From CAZSGN01 sp964606415 (GTDB lineage: Bacteria; Bacteroidota; Bacteroidia; Bacteroidales; JBBRXJ01): a DNA stretch of 8,975 nt. Location: positions 1 to 8,975 of the forward strand of contig CAZSGN010000103.1 in the NCBI GenBank assembly GCA_964606415.1. Reading direction: 5' to 3'. Shown here in pieces: positions 1-6,655 of the stretch (position 1 is its first letter; each line of letters starts with the position of its first letter). The notes under the pieces are model-generated. The model worked only from the letters and a program-made list of their open reading frames with translations, did no database searches and was not told where the DNA came from. A program made the position numbers and the translations under genes.

Positions 1-114
1 GAGACCGATCAAATGATGGATACAGGATGGCGGTTGTTCAGTAAGCATTTTAAGAAAGAAGAGGTGGGGATTAAAGAAGAGATTACCCAAAAGTACTGGC
101 CGGATAACGAATAA
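1..114 (+). CDS. atpB: V-type ATP synthase/ATPase subunit B, C-terminal end (partial)
   Basis: The window opens inside a gene. The frame starting at base 1 reads 37 residues, ending ...EEITQKYWPDNE, before a TAA stop at 112-114. The pattern D-x-GW-x-L-F-S followed by EEVGIK and KYWP resembles the C-terminal helices of V/A-type ATPase subunit B, the non-catalytic nucleotide-binding subunit of the A3B3 head in the cytoplasm. Position supports this: subunit D begins 15 bases downstream, and B precedes D in bacterial V-ATPase operons of the Bacteroidota/Spirochaete/Chlamydia type. The nucleotide-binding domain lies outside the window, so the call rests on the tail and on synteny. An A subunit tail is the main alternative. 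Confidence 0.75.
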   Translation, partial: ETDQMMDTGWRLFSKHFKKEEVGIKEEITQKYWPDNE

Positions 115-129
115 AAGGATTATTAATCT

Positions 130-726
130 ATGGCGATCAAATTTCAATATAATAAAACGGCCCTTCAGCAACTTCAAAAAGCTTTAAATGTAAGGCTTAA
201 AGCTTTACCGACGCTTAAAAGTAAAGAGGCGGCCTTACGGGTAGAGGTGAAAAAAGCAAAGGATGAAGCCAGTCGGCTGGAGAGAGAACTGAGCAAGATG
301 ATTGCTGAACATGAAAATATTTTAAGGTTATGGGCGGAGTTTGAAGGTGATTTGATTACTATTAGCCAGGTTAAATTTGACAGGAAAAAAATTGCTGGTG
401 TTGATACCCCGGTGCTTGAGGATGTTGAATTTGAGATTAAGGATTTTAGTATGTTTAATAAGCCGGGCTGGTTTCTTGATGGGATTAAGATTCTTAAGGA
501 ATTAGCGAAAGTAGCTATCCTTCGGGACTTCTTCTCTGTTAAGATGGATATTCTGGCTTATGCGAGAAAGAAAACAACGCAGAAGGTTAATTTATACGAG
601 AAAGTACAAATTCCGGAATTTGAAAAAGGCATCCGTAAAATTAAACGCTTTCTCGAGGATGAGGAGAACCTCTCTAAATCGGCTCAGAAAATAGTGAAGG
701 AAAGACAACAAAAAACCAAAGCGTAA
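130..726 (+). CDS. atpD: V-type ATP synthase/ATPase subunit D (central rotor stalk)
   Basis: The 198-residue product is close to the usual 200-210 residues of V/A-ATPase subunit D. This subunit forms the coiled-coil axle that turns inside the A3B3 head and links it to the membrane ring. Residues about 8-70 and 130-197 are long, charged, heptad-like helices, giving the antiparallel coiled coil. The middle part (about 75-115) is the less regular globular segment. The C-terminal stretch KTTQKVNLYEKVQIPEFEKGIRKI matches the family signature (R-T-x-x-V-N-A-L-E-x-x-x-I-P). A weak AAAAGGA ribosome site lies about 9 bases before the ATG. The gene is 15 bases after subunit B and its stop overlaps the next start (TAATG), so translation of D and I is probably coupled. 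No separate F or G subunit gene lies between B, D, I and K. Confidence 0.93.
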   Translation: MAIKFQYNKTALQQLQKALNVRLKALPTLKSKEAALRVEVKKAKDEASRLERELSKMIAEHENILRLWAEFEGDLITISQVKFDRKKIAGVDTPVLEDVEFEIKDFSMFNKPGWFLDGIKILKELAKVAILRDFFSVKMDILAYARKKTTQKVNLYEKVQIPEFEKGIRKIKRFLEDEENLSKSAQKIVKERQQKTKA

Positions 727-2543
727 TGATTGTTACAATGTATAAATATTCATTCCTGCTTTTCCACCGGGATTATCTTAGTTTCCTTGAGGAATTAAGA
801 GATGCGGGAGTGTTGCACATCATTGAACGGCCTCATGAATCGTCTGAAGAAACCCGTAAGAAATTATCCACTGTCAACCAGTTGAAAGAAACAATAAGGG
901 TACTTGAGCAGCGGGAGCAAGAAGATAAAAAGCAGTCATCTGATAGAGATGGGCAGGCTGTATTAAATGAGGTAAGCCAGGTGAGGGCAGATATTGATAA
1001 TGTAAAGCAGGAAATCAATAGCCTCAAAAAACTTTCGCTTCAAGTGCAACCCTGGGGAGATTTTGATCCTGAGCTTATCGATAAACTCAATAAAAATGGC
1101 ATTGATATTCGTTTCTTTTCAACAACCGATAAGCGTTTTAATGAGGAGTGGCTGGAGATGTATCCAATGGAGGTGATTCGACAGGATGGTGTTGATATTT
1201 ATTTTGTTGTATTTGACAGGGATGGCCTTGATCTTGATATTGATGCCGAGGAAATGGAGAAACCTGAAATGGCTATTGGTCAGATAGAACAGGAAATTCA
1301 TCGCCTGGAGGAAAAGAAGGCTGCTCTTGAACAAAAGTTAGATGAACATGCCGTCAATGATATTCCTGCCTTGCAGAAAAAGGCTAATGAGATCCAGGAA
1401 CAACTGGATTTTGAAATGGCCATTAATAGCGGGGAGAAAGAAGCTGAAGACAGCGTTATTTTATTAGAGGGTTGGGTGCCTGAAGATCGTGAAGATGAGT
1501 TAAAAAAGGTGATACAGGAGAATGATGTTGTTTCTCTTAAAGCCGAAGCTAAAGAAATCGTCGAGAATCCTAAAGAGGTGCCGGTGGTTTTGAAAAACAA
1601 TAAATTCGCAAAGTTGTTTGAGCCTATCGGTAATCTTTTTTCTTTGCCTAACGTGTCAGAACTTGATATGACACCCTTTTTTGCTCCTTTCTTTGCCTTG
1701 TTTTTTGGTTTTTGCCTGGGTGATGCTGGTTATGGATTGCTTTTTATTATAGCCGCGACAATAGTAAAGCCTAAGGTCAAGAAAGAGATGAAGCCTATTC
1801 TGACTTTATTGCAGATTTTAGGAAGCACAACGGTGCTTTTTGGTGCTATTACCGGAACTTTATTTGGTATTTCACTCGCGTCCGAAGAAAATCAGTTATT
1901 GACGCAGTATAAAGATCAATTCCTGACGAATCAGCAGATGTTTGATCTGGCTATTGTAATCGGGGTTTTCCAGATTATTTTTGGGATGATCCTTAAAGTG
2001 TTCAATCGTATTCGTCAGGGAGGCTCTTTTGTTTATGGCCTTTCCACGGTAGGATGGCTTATACTGATCCTTTCTTCTCTTGTCTTTTTTGGGTATCAGG
2101 AAATGAATGAAACGTTTCCACAATGGATGACAGGAGGGTATTATGCATCTCTGGGTCTGGGGCTTTTCTTTATCTTGTTTTTCTCTAATCCCGGATCCAA
2201 TATTTTTATGAATTTTGGTTTGGGGATATGGGATATATATACATCTGTGACGGGGTTATTAGGTGATGTTCTTTCATATATCAGGCTTTTTGCGCTTGGT
2301 ATCTCAAGTGCTATTCTTGGTAATGTTTTTAACCGGATTGCTTTTGAGATGAGTCCTGAAATTCCAGTGCTGGGGCATTTGGTCTTCGTATTTATTTTAC
2401 TTTTTGGACATGGGATCAACATTTTCATGGCATCTCTGGGCGCTTTTGTACACCCTATGAGGCTAACATTTGTTGAGTTCTATAAAAATGCTGGTTTTGA
2501 AGGCGGAGGGAAAGAGTATAAACCTTTTGCAAAAATTAAATAA
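726..2543 (+). CDS. atpI: V-type ATP synthase/ATPase subunit I (membrane stator, a-subunit homologue)
   Basis: This 605-residue protein is the V/A-ATPase subunit I, counterpart of eukaryotic subunit a. Its cytosolic N-terminal half anchors the peripheral stalks and its membrane half forms the ion half-channels against the K ring. Residues 1 to about 305 are soluble, with coiled-coil segments near 40-105 and 180-230. Residues about 310-585 hold seven or eight membrane helices. Visible family motifs are GDAGYG (332-337), DVLSYIRLFALG with the essential membrane arginine at R520, the GH...N pair (G561, H562, N565), and a C-terminal VHPMRLTFVEFYKNAGFEGGGKEYKPF-like end. The start at 726 overlaps the D stop by one base. 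An in-frame ATG at 738 is possible, but the MIVTMYKYSF opening fits the family's usual MIVxMxK start. It lies in the same transcript as D and K. Confidence 0.95.
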   Translation: MIVTMYKYSFLLFHRDYLSFLEELRDAGVLHIIERPHESSEETRKKLSTVNQLKETIRVLEQREQEDKKQSSDRDGQAVLNEVSQVRADIDNVKQEINSLKKLSLQVQPWGDFDPELIDKLNKNGIDIRFFSTTDKRFNEEWLEMYPMEVIRQDGVDIYFVVFDRDGLDLDIDAEEMEKPEMAIGQIEQEIHRLEEKKAALEQKLDEHAVNDIPALQKKANEIQEQLDFEMAINSGEKEAEDSVILLEGWVPEDREDELKKVIQENDVVSLKAEAKEIVENPKEVPVVLKNNKFAKLFEPIGNLFSLPNVSELDMTPFFAPFFALFFGFCLGDAGYGLLFIIAATIVKPKVKKEMKPILTLLQILGSTTVLFGAITGTLFGISLASEENQLLTQYKDQFLTNQQMFDLAIVIGVFQIIFGMILKVFNRIRQGGSFVYGLSTVGWLILILSSLVFFGYQEMNETFPQWMTGGYYASLGLGLFFILFFSNPGSNIFMNFGLGIWDIYTSVTGLLGDVLSYIRLFALGISSAILGNVFNRIAFEMSPEIPVLGHLVFVFILLFGHGINIFMASLGAFVHPMRLTFVEFYKNAGFEGGGKEYKPFAKIK

Positions 2544-2582
2544 CAAAAACTAATTTATTAATCATTAAAAACAAAGAGAGTT

Positions 2583-3038
2583 ATGACTACAGGAATTATT
2601 CTTGCATATTTGGGATTGGGTATAATGGTTGCCTTATCTGGTACTGGCAGTGCCTTCGGGGTATCTATTGCTGGTAATTCTACTATTGGCGCCTTGAAGA
2701 AAAAACCAGAGGCATTTGGTAATTTTATGGTTTTGACAGCGATGTCTGGTTCCCAGGGATTGTATGGTTTTGGCGGATTTTTTATCCTGAATAATGAACA
2801 GTACATTTATCCTGATATGCCGGTTATAAATGGTGCTGCTATTCTTGGTGCAGGTATTGCATTAGGATTGGTTGGTCTTTTTTCTGCTATAAGGCAGGGG
2901 CAAGTTTGTGCCAGTGGTATAGCAGGTATTGGCTCGGGTCATGATGTTTTTGGACGGACCCTGGTGCTTGCTGTATTTCCCGAACTTTATGCTATTATTG
3001 CTTTTGCCGCAACGTTCCTTATTGCAGGTACACTCTGA
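2583..3038 (+). CDS. atpK: V-type ATP synthase/ATPase subunit K (c-ring proteolipid)
   Basis: The 151-residue protein consists of four membrane helices, a duplicated two-helix hairpin like the 16-kDa V-type proteolipid. It forms the rotating ring that carries ions across the inner membrane. The ion-binding carboxylate is E134 in helix 4 (VFPELYAIIAF). The first half has SQGLYG (57-62) at the equivalent place, and Q105 lies in AIRQGQV. Aligned by eye to Enterococcus hirae NtpK, the Na+ ligands L61, T64, Q65, Q110 and E139 correspond to M54, S57, Q58, Q105 and E134. Tyrosine Y68 corresponds to Y61. This suggests, but does not prove, Na+ specificity. An AAAGAGAG ribosome site lies just before the ATG. 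It is the last gene of the operon, 39 bases after subunit I and just ahead of a strong terminator. Confidence 0.95.
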   Translation: MTTGIILAYLGLGIMVALSGTGSAFGVSIAGNSTIGALKKKPEAFGNFMVLTAMSGSQGLYGFGGFFILNNEQYIYPDMPVINGAAILGAGIALGLVGLFSAIRQGQVCASGIAGIGSGHDVFGRTLVLAVFPELYAIIAFAATFLIAGTL

Positions 3039-3056
3039 TAAAATATTTTTTCAAAC

Positions 3057-3104
3057 AAAAAAAGCTGTCTTTTAAGGGTTTTAAACCTTAAGGCAGCTTT
3101 TTTT
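3057..3104. terminator. Bidirectional intrinsic terminator between atpK and the suhB-like gene
   Basis: AAAGCTG (3061-3067) pairs with CAGCTTT (3094-3100), and TTAAGG pairs with CCTTAA further in. T-G and C-G pairs and a TT bulge lie between them, and the loop is 8 bases. The stem is preceded by seven A (3057-3063) and followed by seven T (3098-3104), so it reads as a terminator on either strand. It sits 18 bases after the atpK stop and 35 bases from the stop of the convergent minus-strand gene. Confidence 0.9.
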
Positions 3105-3139
3105 GTGGAATTGTATTTCCCAAATAACTTTTTAAAGAC

Positions 3140-3916
3140 TCAAATATGTTTGTTTTCTTTCAGCAATCCGACCAGTTGGCTTTGGATTATTCCATTGGAA
3201 GCTATAATTCCTGTTTCTCTCACATTCCATCCTTCATGGTACAGGTTTCTTAATGTTCCGCCCGCTTCACTTAAAATGATACTGGCTCCTGCATGATCTT
3301 CTGGTGTACTTCCATTATCAATTAAAGCATCAAGGCGTCCGCATGCTATATTGCAAAGGTCAGGAGCAGGGGCAAAATTAAGCAAAGTTCTTCGGCTGTT
3401 TAATGCCAATGTAGCTGCAACTTTTGTTCCTTCTATGATGTCCTTTTCATCTGCCGAATAGGCTGTGGCCAGGTAAGTTTCGGATAGTTGTTTCCTGTTA
3501 CTGACACGAATAACTTCGCCGTTTAAAAAGGCTCCTTTGCCTTTTTCTGCATAAAAAAGCTCTTTCATGACCGGGTTTAGTACTACGCCTGCAATAACCC
3601 CGTTGTTTTTAAGCACCCCAATTGAAACCGCGAAATATGGGACTCCGCCTATAAAATTGGAAGTGCCGTCCAGGGGATCGATGATCCAGGTATATTCACT
3701 GTCCTTATTGATGGCTCCTTCTTCTTCAGATATAATGTTATGATCAGGGAAAGTAGCCTGAATAGTCTCGATAATAACCTTTTCAGAAGCCAGATCGACT
3801 TCAGAGACAAGGTCGTGGGCTCCTTTGGCCTCCGTTCTGACAGGTTGAAGATAATATTCGCTTAATACTTTTCCCGCTTTTTGCGCGGCATTGCTTGCTA
3901 CTTCAATAATGGTCAT
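3140..3916 (-). CDS. suhB: Inositol monophosphatase family protein (SuhB-like)
   Basis: The 258-residue length is typical of the Mg2+-dependent inositol monophosphatase family, which hydrolyses inositol phosphates and related sugar or nucleotide phosphates in the cytoplasm. Motif A is complete: SEEEG (63-67) then WIIDPLDGTSNF (77-88), with metal ligands at E65/E66, D80 and D83. The C-terminal motif B (normally W-D-x-A-A-G) reads EDHAGASI with the metal ligand D207 kept, but its tryptophan is replaced by glutamate at 206. NGS (201-203) precedes it and SEAGG (216-220) follows. The start at 3916 is the only sensible one: residue 1 is close to the family's usual N-terminus, and no clear Shine-Dalgarno is seen. 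It is divergent from lepA and convergent with the ATPase operon, so it is probably a single-gene transcript. The exact substrate (inositol phosphate, histidinol phosphate or 3'-phosphoadenosine phosphate type) cannot be told from sequence alone. Confidence 0.9.
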   Translation of the reverse strand: MTIIEVASNAAQKAGKVLSEYYLQPVRTEAKGAHDLVSEVDLASEKVIIETIQATFPDHNIISEEEGAINKDSEYTWIIDPLDGTSNFIGGVPYFAVSIGVLKNNGVIAGVVLNPVMKELFYAEKGKGAFLNGEVIRVSNRKQLSETYLATAYSADEKDIIEGTKVAATLALNSRRTLLNFAPAPDLCNIACGRLDALIDNGSTPEDHAGASIILSEAGGTLRNLYHEGWNVRETGIIASNGIIQSQLVGLLKENKHI

Positions 3917-4002
3917 AAGGCTTTATATTTTTTGATCTTTGAAAATAATAAAAATTTATACCAGGAGTATGCTTTACTTCATTTATGTTTACCCGAAATG
4001 AT

Positions 4003-4010
4003 TATCTTTG
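4003..4010 (+). promoter_or_regulatory. Putative Bacteroidota -7 promoter element for lepA
   Basis: TATCTTTG matches the Bacteroidota primary sigma -7 consensus TAnnTTTG exactly and lies 28 bases before the lepA ATG at 4039. No clear TTTG -33 box is seen; TTTA at 3982-3985 is at roughly the right distance. Transcription from here would begin after the alternative ATG at 3985, which argues for the shorter LepA. Confidence 0.5.
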
Positions 4011-4038
4011 TGCTTCATACTATGACAGTAAGGATTTT

Positions 4039-5826
4039 ATGAAGAATATACGCAATTTTTGCATTATTGCTCACATTGATCATGGCAAAAGTACGCTTGC
4101 CGACAGGATGTTGCAGCTGACCAAAACAGTTAATGAGCGTGATTTTCAGGATCAGGCACTTGATGACATGGATCTTGAGCGGGAGCGGGGTATTACCATT
4201 AAAAGTCATGCTATTCAAATGGATTATGAATATCAGGATGAAAAATATTGGTTAAATCTGATTGATACACCCGGGCATGTTGATTTCTCTTATGAAGTGT
4301 CAAGGGCTATTGCTGCCTGTGAAGGTGCTTTGCTTGTGGTTGATGCTTCTCAGGGGATACAGGCACAGACCATCTCAAACCTTTATCTTGCTATTGAGCA
4401 TGATTTGGAAATTATTCCTGTCCTGAATAAAATAGATATGGATGCGGCTAAGCCTGAAGAAGTCAGTGACCAGATCATTGAGCTGATAGGCTGTGATAAA
4501 GAGGATATTTTGCATGCCAGCGCAAAGGAAGGTAAAGGGATTGAAGAGATAATGGATGCCCTTGTTGAGCGCATCCCCGCCCCTGAAGGTGATCCGGAGG
4601 GGCCATTGCAAGCGCTTATTTTTGATTCGGTTTTTAATCCTTTCAGAGGCATTATCGCATACTTTAGAATCTTTAATGGTACCCTCAGGAAAAATGATCA
4701 GATTAAATTTATGGCAACTGGTCATCATTATCAGGCTGATGAGATAGGGACACTTAAATTTAAACCACAAGAGAAAAAGGTGATCAGTGCTGGCGATGTG
4801 GGGTATATTATATCTGGCATTAAGGTTTCTAAAGAGGTTAAAGTGGGGGATACCATTACTCATTTTGAAAATCCTTGTGAAAATCCTGTGTCCGGCTTTC
4901 AGGTGGTCAAACCGATGGTCTTTTCCGGTATATATCCTGTTGATGCTGATGATTATGAAGAATTAAGGGCCTCATTGGAAAAATTGCAGCTCAATGATGC
5001 TTCACTTACCTATGAGCATGAGTCATCTGCAGCTCTTGGTTTTGGGTTTCGTTGTGGTTTTCTTGGGTTGCTCCATATGGAAATTATCCAGGAAAGGCTG
5101 GACAGGGAATTTAGTGTTGATGTGATTACCACGGTGCCTAATGTGTCTTATAAAGTCTATGATAAGCAGGGTGAAGTAATTGATGTGCATAATCCTTCCG
5201 GTTTGCCGGAGCAAAAATACATTGATCATATTGAAGAACCTTTTATCCATGCACAGATTATTTCCCGCTCAGAGTATATTGGGAATATTATGACATTATG
5301 CCTTGAAAAAAGAGGAGAGCTGAAAAATCAGGTTTATTTACCCAACGATCGTGTTGACGTAACCTTTAATATGCCTTTGAGCGAGATTGTTTTTGATTTC
5401 TATGATAAGCTTAAAAGTATATCAAAAGGTTATGCTTCTTTTGATTATTATCAAACCGGATACAGGCCTGCCACATTGGTGAAACTGGATATATTGCTGA
5501 ACGGGGAAAGCGTGGATGCGCTTTCTACATTGATTCATCAGGATAATGCTTATGATTTTGGCCGGCGTATTTGCATTAAATTGAAAGACTTGATACCTCG
5601 TCAGCAATACGAGGTGGCTATCCAGGCAGCGATCGGGTCAAGGGTTATTGCACGGGAAACCGTGAAAGCCATGCGCAAAGATGTGACAGCGAAGTGTTAT
5701 GGAGGGGATATTACGAGGAAGCGTAAGTTGCTCGAGAAACAAAAAAAAGGTAAAAAGCGCATGAGGCAAGTTGGTAAGATAGAGGTGCCACAGGAAGCTT
5801 TTCTTGCTGTCCTGAGGATGGATTAA
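4039..5826 (+). CDS. lepA: Elongation factor 4 (LepA), ribosome-associated translational GTPase
   Basis: LepA/EF4 binds the ribosome and hydrolyses GTP, acting in back-translocation or ribosome maturation and stalling relief. From the ATG at 4039 the protein has 595 residues, like the roughly 600 of E. coli LepA. The GTPase motifs are complete: AHIDHGKST (11-19), the ERERGITIKSHA switch, DTPGHVDF (76-83), NKID (130-133) and SAK (161-163). EF-G-like domains II, III and V follow. The LepA-specific C-terminal domain ends with CYGGDITRKRKLLEKQKKGKKR...VPQEAFLAVL. The start is set by three signs: the family begins MKNIRNFCIIAHIDHGKST, AAGGA lies at 4030-4034, and a promoter element lies at 4003-4010. 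An in-frame ATG at 3985 would add 18 residues (MFTRNDYLCA...) foreign to the family. The gene is divergent from suhB, and its TAA interlocks with the stop of the opposing gene. Confidence 0.97.
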   Translation: MKNIRNFCIIAHIDHGKSTLADRMLQLTKTVNERDFQDQALDDMDLERERGITIKSHAIQMDYEYQDEKYWLNLIDTPGHVDFSYEVSRAIAACEGALLVVDASQGIQAQTISNLYLAIEHDLEIIPVLNKIDMDAAKPEEVSDQIIELIGCDKEDILHASAKEGKGIEEIMDALVERIPAPEGDPEGPLQALIFDSVFNPFRGIIAYFRIFNGTLRKNDQIKFMATGHHYQADEIGTLKFKPQEKKVISAGDVGYIISGIKVSKEVKVGDTITHFENPCENPVSGFQVVKPMVFSGIYPVDADDYEELRASLEKLQLNDASLTYEHESSAALGFGFRCGFLGLLHMEIIQERLDREFSVDVITTVPNVSYKVYDKQGEVIDVHNPSGLPEQKYIDHIEEPFIHAQIISRSEYIGNIMTLCLEKRGELKNQVYLPNDRVDVTFNMPLSEIVFDFYDKLKSISKGYASFDYYQTGYRPATLVKLDILLNGESVDALSTLIHQDNAYDFGRRICIKLKDLIPRQQYEVAIQAAIGSRVIARETVKAMRKDVTAKCYGGDITRKRKLLEKQKKGKKRMRQVGKIEVPQEAFLAVLRMD

Positions 5827-6434
5827 AGCGTTCTGCTGAAGCTGTTGTTCCCCGATTTCAGCAGCTTAGCTGATTTATTGAAAACAATATCAAATTCCAC
5901 CCTGACTTCTTCCTCTGCACGGATAATGCCAAAGGCAGTGGTAGGTGGCCGGATCATATAATCCGTGAGATGAATATGATGTTCTCCTGTGATTTTCACC
6001 TTGCCTTTGGTTGAATGAATCTGGGCATTTATCTCCACCTCTCTTTGTATGCCTGCTATCTGAAGATCACCTCTTGCTTTTATGTGAAAACGATCGTTGT
6101 GACGCTTAATCGTTTGAATATCTTTAAGTTCAAAAATGATGTCCGGATGGGTGGCTGCTTTTAATTTTTCATGAGCTGTTTTTTCCATTTTTTTTTTCCC
6201 GCTTTTAAGCGACCGGGCAGGGATATTCAATGTCAAAGCAGTAATGCCGGCCAGCTTATCTTCTTTTTTATCCCATTTCAGATGGCCATGAATAATCCGG
6301 GTTTCCATCTCCCAGGGATGAAAATTGGTGTTCCCTTTTACTTTAATAATAGATTCGGATTTATTGGGGAAATAGGTCGAAGCGCTTAGCAAAATATATA
6401 GTGCCAACACCAAAAGTTTTTTTATTCCTTTCAT
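5823..6434 (-). CDS. YceI-family (lipocalin-like) secreted protein
   Basis: The 203-residue product begins with a cleavable-type signal peptide (MKGIKKLLVLALYILLSAS, residues 1-19) and then a domain of YceI type. This is a lipocalin-like beta barrel that in characterised members binds an isoprenoid chain in the periplasm. Visible family marks are GNTNFHPWEM (34-43), K-x-x-x-HPDIIFEL (92-103, the P-x-I-x-F strand), GDLQIAGIQREVEI (122-135) and LTDYMIRPP (156-164) followed by EEEVRVEFDI (174-183). There is no lipobox cysteine after the signal. The gene faces lepA and the two stop codons interlock within TTAA at 5823-5826, leaving no intergenic space. An exact TAnnTTTG element lies about 30 bases upstream of its ATG. 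The ligand is unknown; YceI paralogues serve varied roles, so only the family is claimed. Confidence 0.85.
   Translation of the reverse strand: MKGIKKLLVLALYILLSASTYFPNKSESIIKVKGNTNFHPWEMETRIIHGHLKWDKKEDKLAGITALTLNIPARSLKSGKKKMEKTAHEKLKAATHPDIIFELKDIQTIKRHNDRFHIKARGDLQIAGIQREVEINAQIHSTKGKVKITGEHHIHLTDYMIRPPTTAFGIIRAEEEVRVEFDIVFNKSAKLLKSGNNSFSRTL
5833..5864. repeat. Inverted repeat just past the lepA stop, inside the yceI-like coding end
   Basis: CTGCTGAA (5833-5840) is the reverse complement of TTCAGCAG (5857-5864), with a 16-base spacer. An alternative pairing is AAGCTG (5839-5844) with CAGCTT (5862-5867). No T tract follows, so a classical intrinsic terminator is not supported. It is the only candidate for ending lepA or yceI transcripts in this overlap and could attenuate either one. 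Confidence 0.35.
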
Positions 6435-6463
6435 TTCCGGATTTTATTTTTAAAAATATAGAT

Positions 6464-6471
6464 CAAATGTA
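6464..6471 (-). promoter_or_regulatory. Putative -7 promoter element for the YceI-family gene
   Basis: On the minus strand this reads TACATTTG, an exact TAnnTTTG match, 29 bases upstream of the yceI-like ATG (6434). No TTTG -33 box is visible at the expected 17-23 base spacing, so strength is uncertain. It also forms the left arm of a hairpin-like dyad. Confidence 0.4.
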
Positions 6472-6483
6472 TAAAGAAACTTT

Positions 6484-6491
6484 TACATTTG
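6484..6491 (+). promoter_or_regulatory. Possible -7 element reading toward the lipoprotein gene
   Basis: TACATTTG on the plus strand fits TAnnTTTG. It lies 165 bases before the preferred lipoprotein ATG at 6656, implying a long leader. No -33 TTTG is visible at standard spacing. The match may exist only because it mirrors the minus-strand element. Confidence 0.25.
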
Positions 6492-6532
6492 TTATCAGGA
6501 AAAAGGCATAGATTCTATAAGCTTTTTTGTTT

Positions 6533-6569
6533 TATTTGTTGCTGATAGAAAATACTTAGATAACAAATA
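6533..6569. repeat. Inverted repeat in the lipoprotein leader (candidate operator)
   Basis: TATTTGTT (6533-6540) and AACAAATA (6562-6569) are exact reverse complements with a 21-base spacer. The region is AT-rich, so chance is possible. Its place within the leader of the lipoprotein gene makes a regulator site conceivable. Confidence 0.3.
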
Positions 6570-6600
6570 GTAAATACATGAATCTTATCGCCAGCTTCAT

Positions 6601-6619
6601 CCGCCGGGCGGGACAAGTT
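6601..6619. repeat. GC-rich palindrome plus one copy of a 12-base repeat
   Basis: CCGCC (6601-6605) and GGCGG (6607-6611) form an odd-centred palindrome in an otherwise AT-rich leader. It runs into GCGGGACAAGTT (6608-6619), which recurs exactly at 8851-8862 on the far side of the lipoprotein gene. The local composition differs from the surroundings, as expected of a REP-like or insertion-derived element. Confidence 0.4.
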
Positions 6620-6655
6620 ATGGTCATTGAGGATATACATATAAACAATAAACAC

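Larger units (their letters stand above)
6464..6491. repeat. Near-perfect dyad between divergent genes
   Basis: CAAATGTA (6464-6471) and TACATTTG (6484-6491) are perfect reverse complements. The inner AAAG (6473-6476) and CTTT (6480-6483) continue the stem after a single bulged T, leaving a 3-base AAA loop. Each arm is also an outward-reading TAnnTTTG element. The dyad could be an operator shared by the yceI-like gene and the lipoprotein gene, or back-to-back promoters. No T tract follows, so it is not a typical terminator. Confidence 0.55.

Noticed and set aside
3985..4038. N-terminal extension of LepA from the ATG at 3985
   Set aside because: The 18 extra residues do not fit the family. 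The likely promoter element and the ribosome site both point to 4039.
4375..4863. 162-codon minus-strand open frame inside lepA
   Set aside because: It is antisense to highly conserved LepA coding sequence and has no domain; it is a shadow frame.
5833..5867. Intrinsic terminator for lepA
   Set aside because: The hairpin has a long loop and no T tract, so it is recorded only as an inverted repeat.
6578..6655. N-terminal extension of the lipoprotein from the ATG at 6578
   Set aside because: It would place 26 mostly polar residues before a clear lipoprotein signal peptide, and it is partly encoded by a GC-rich palindrome.
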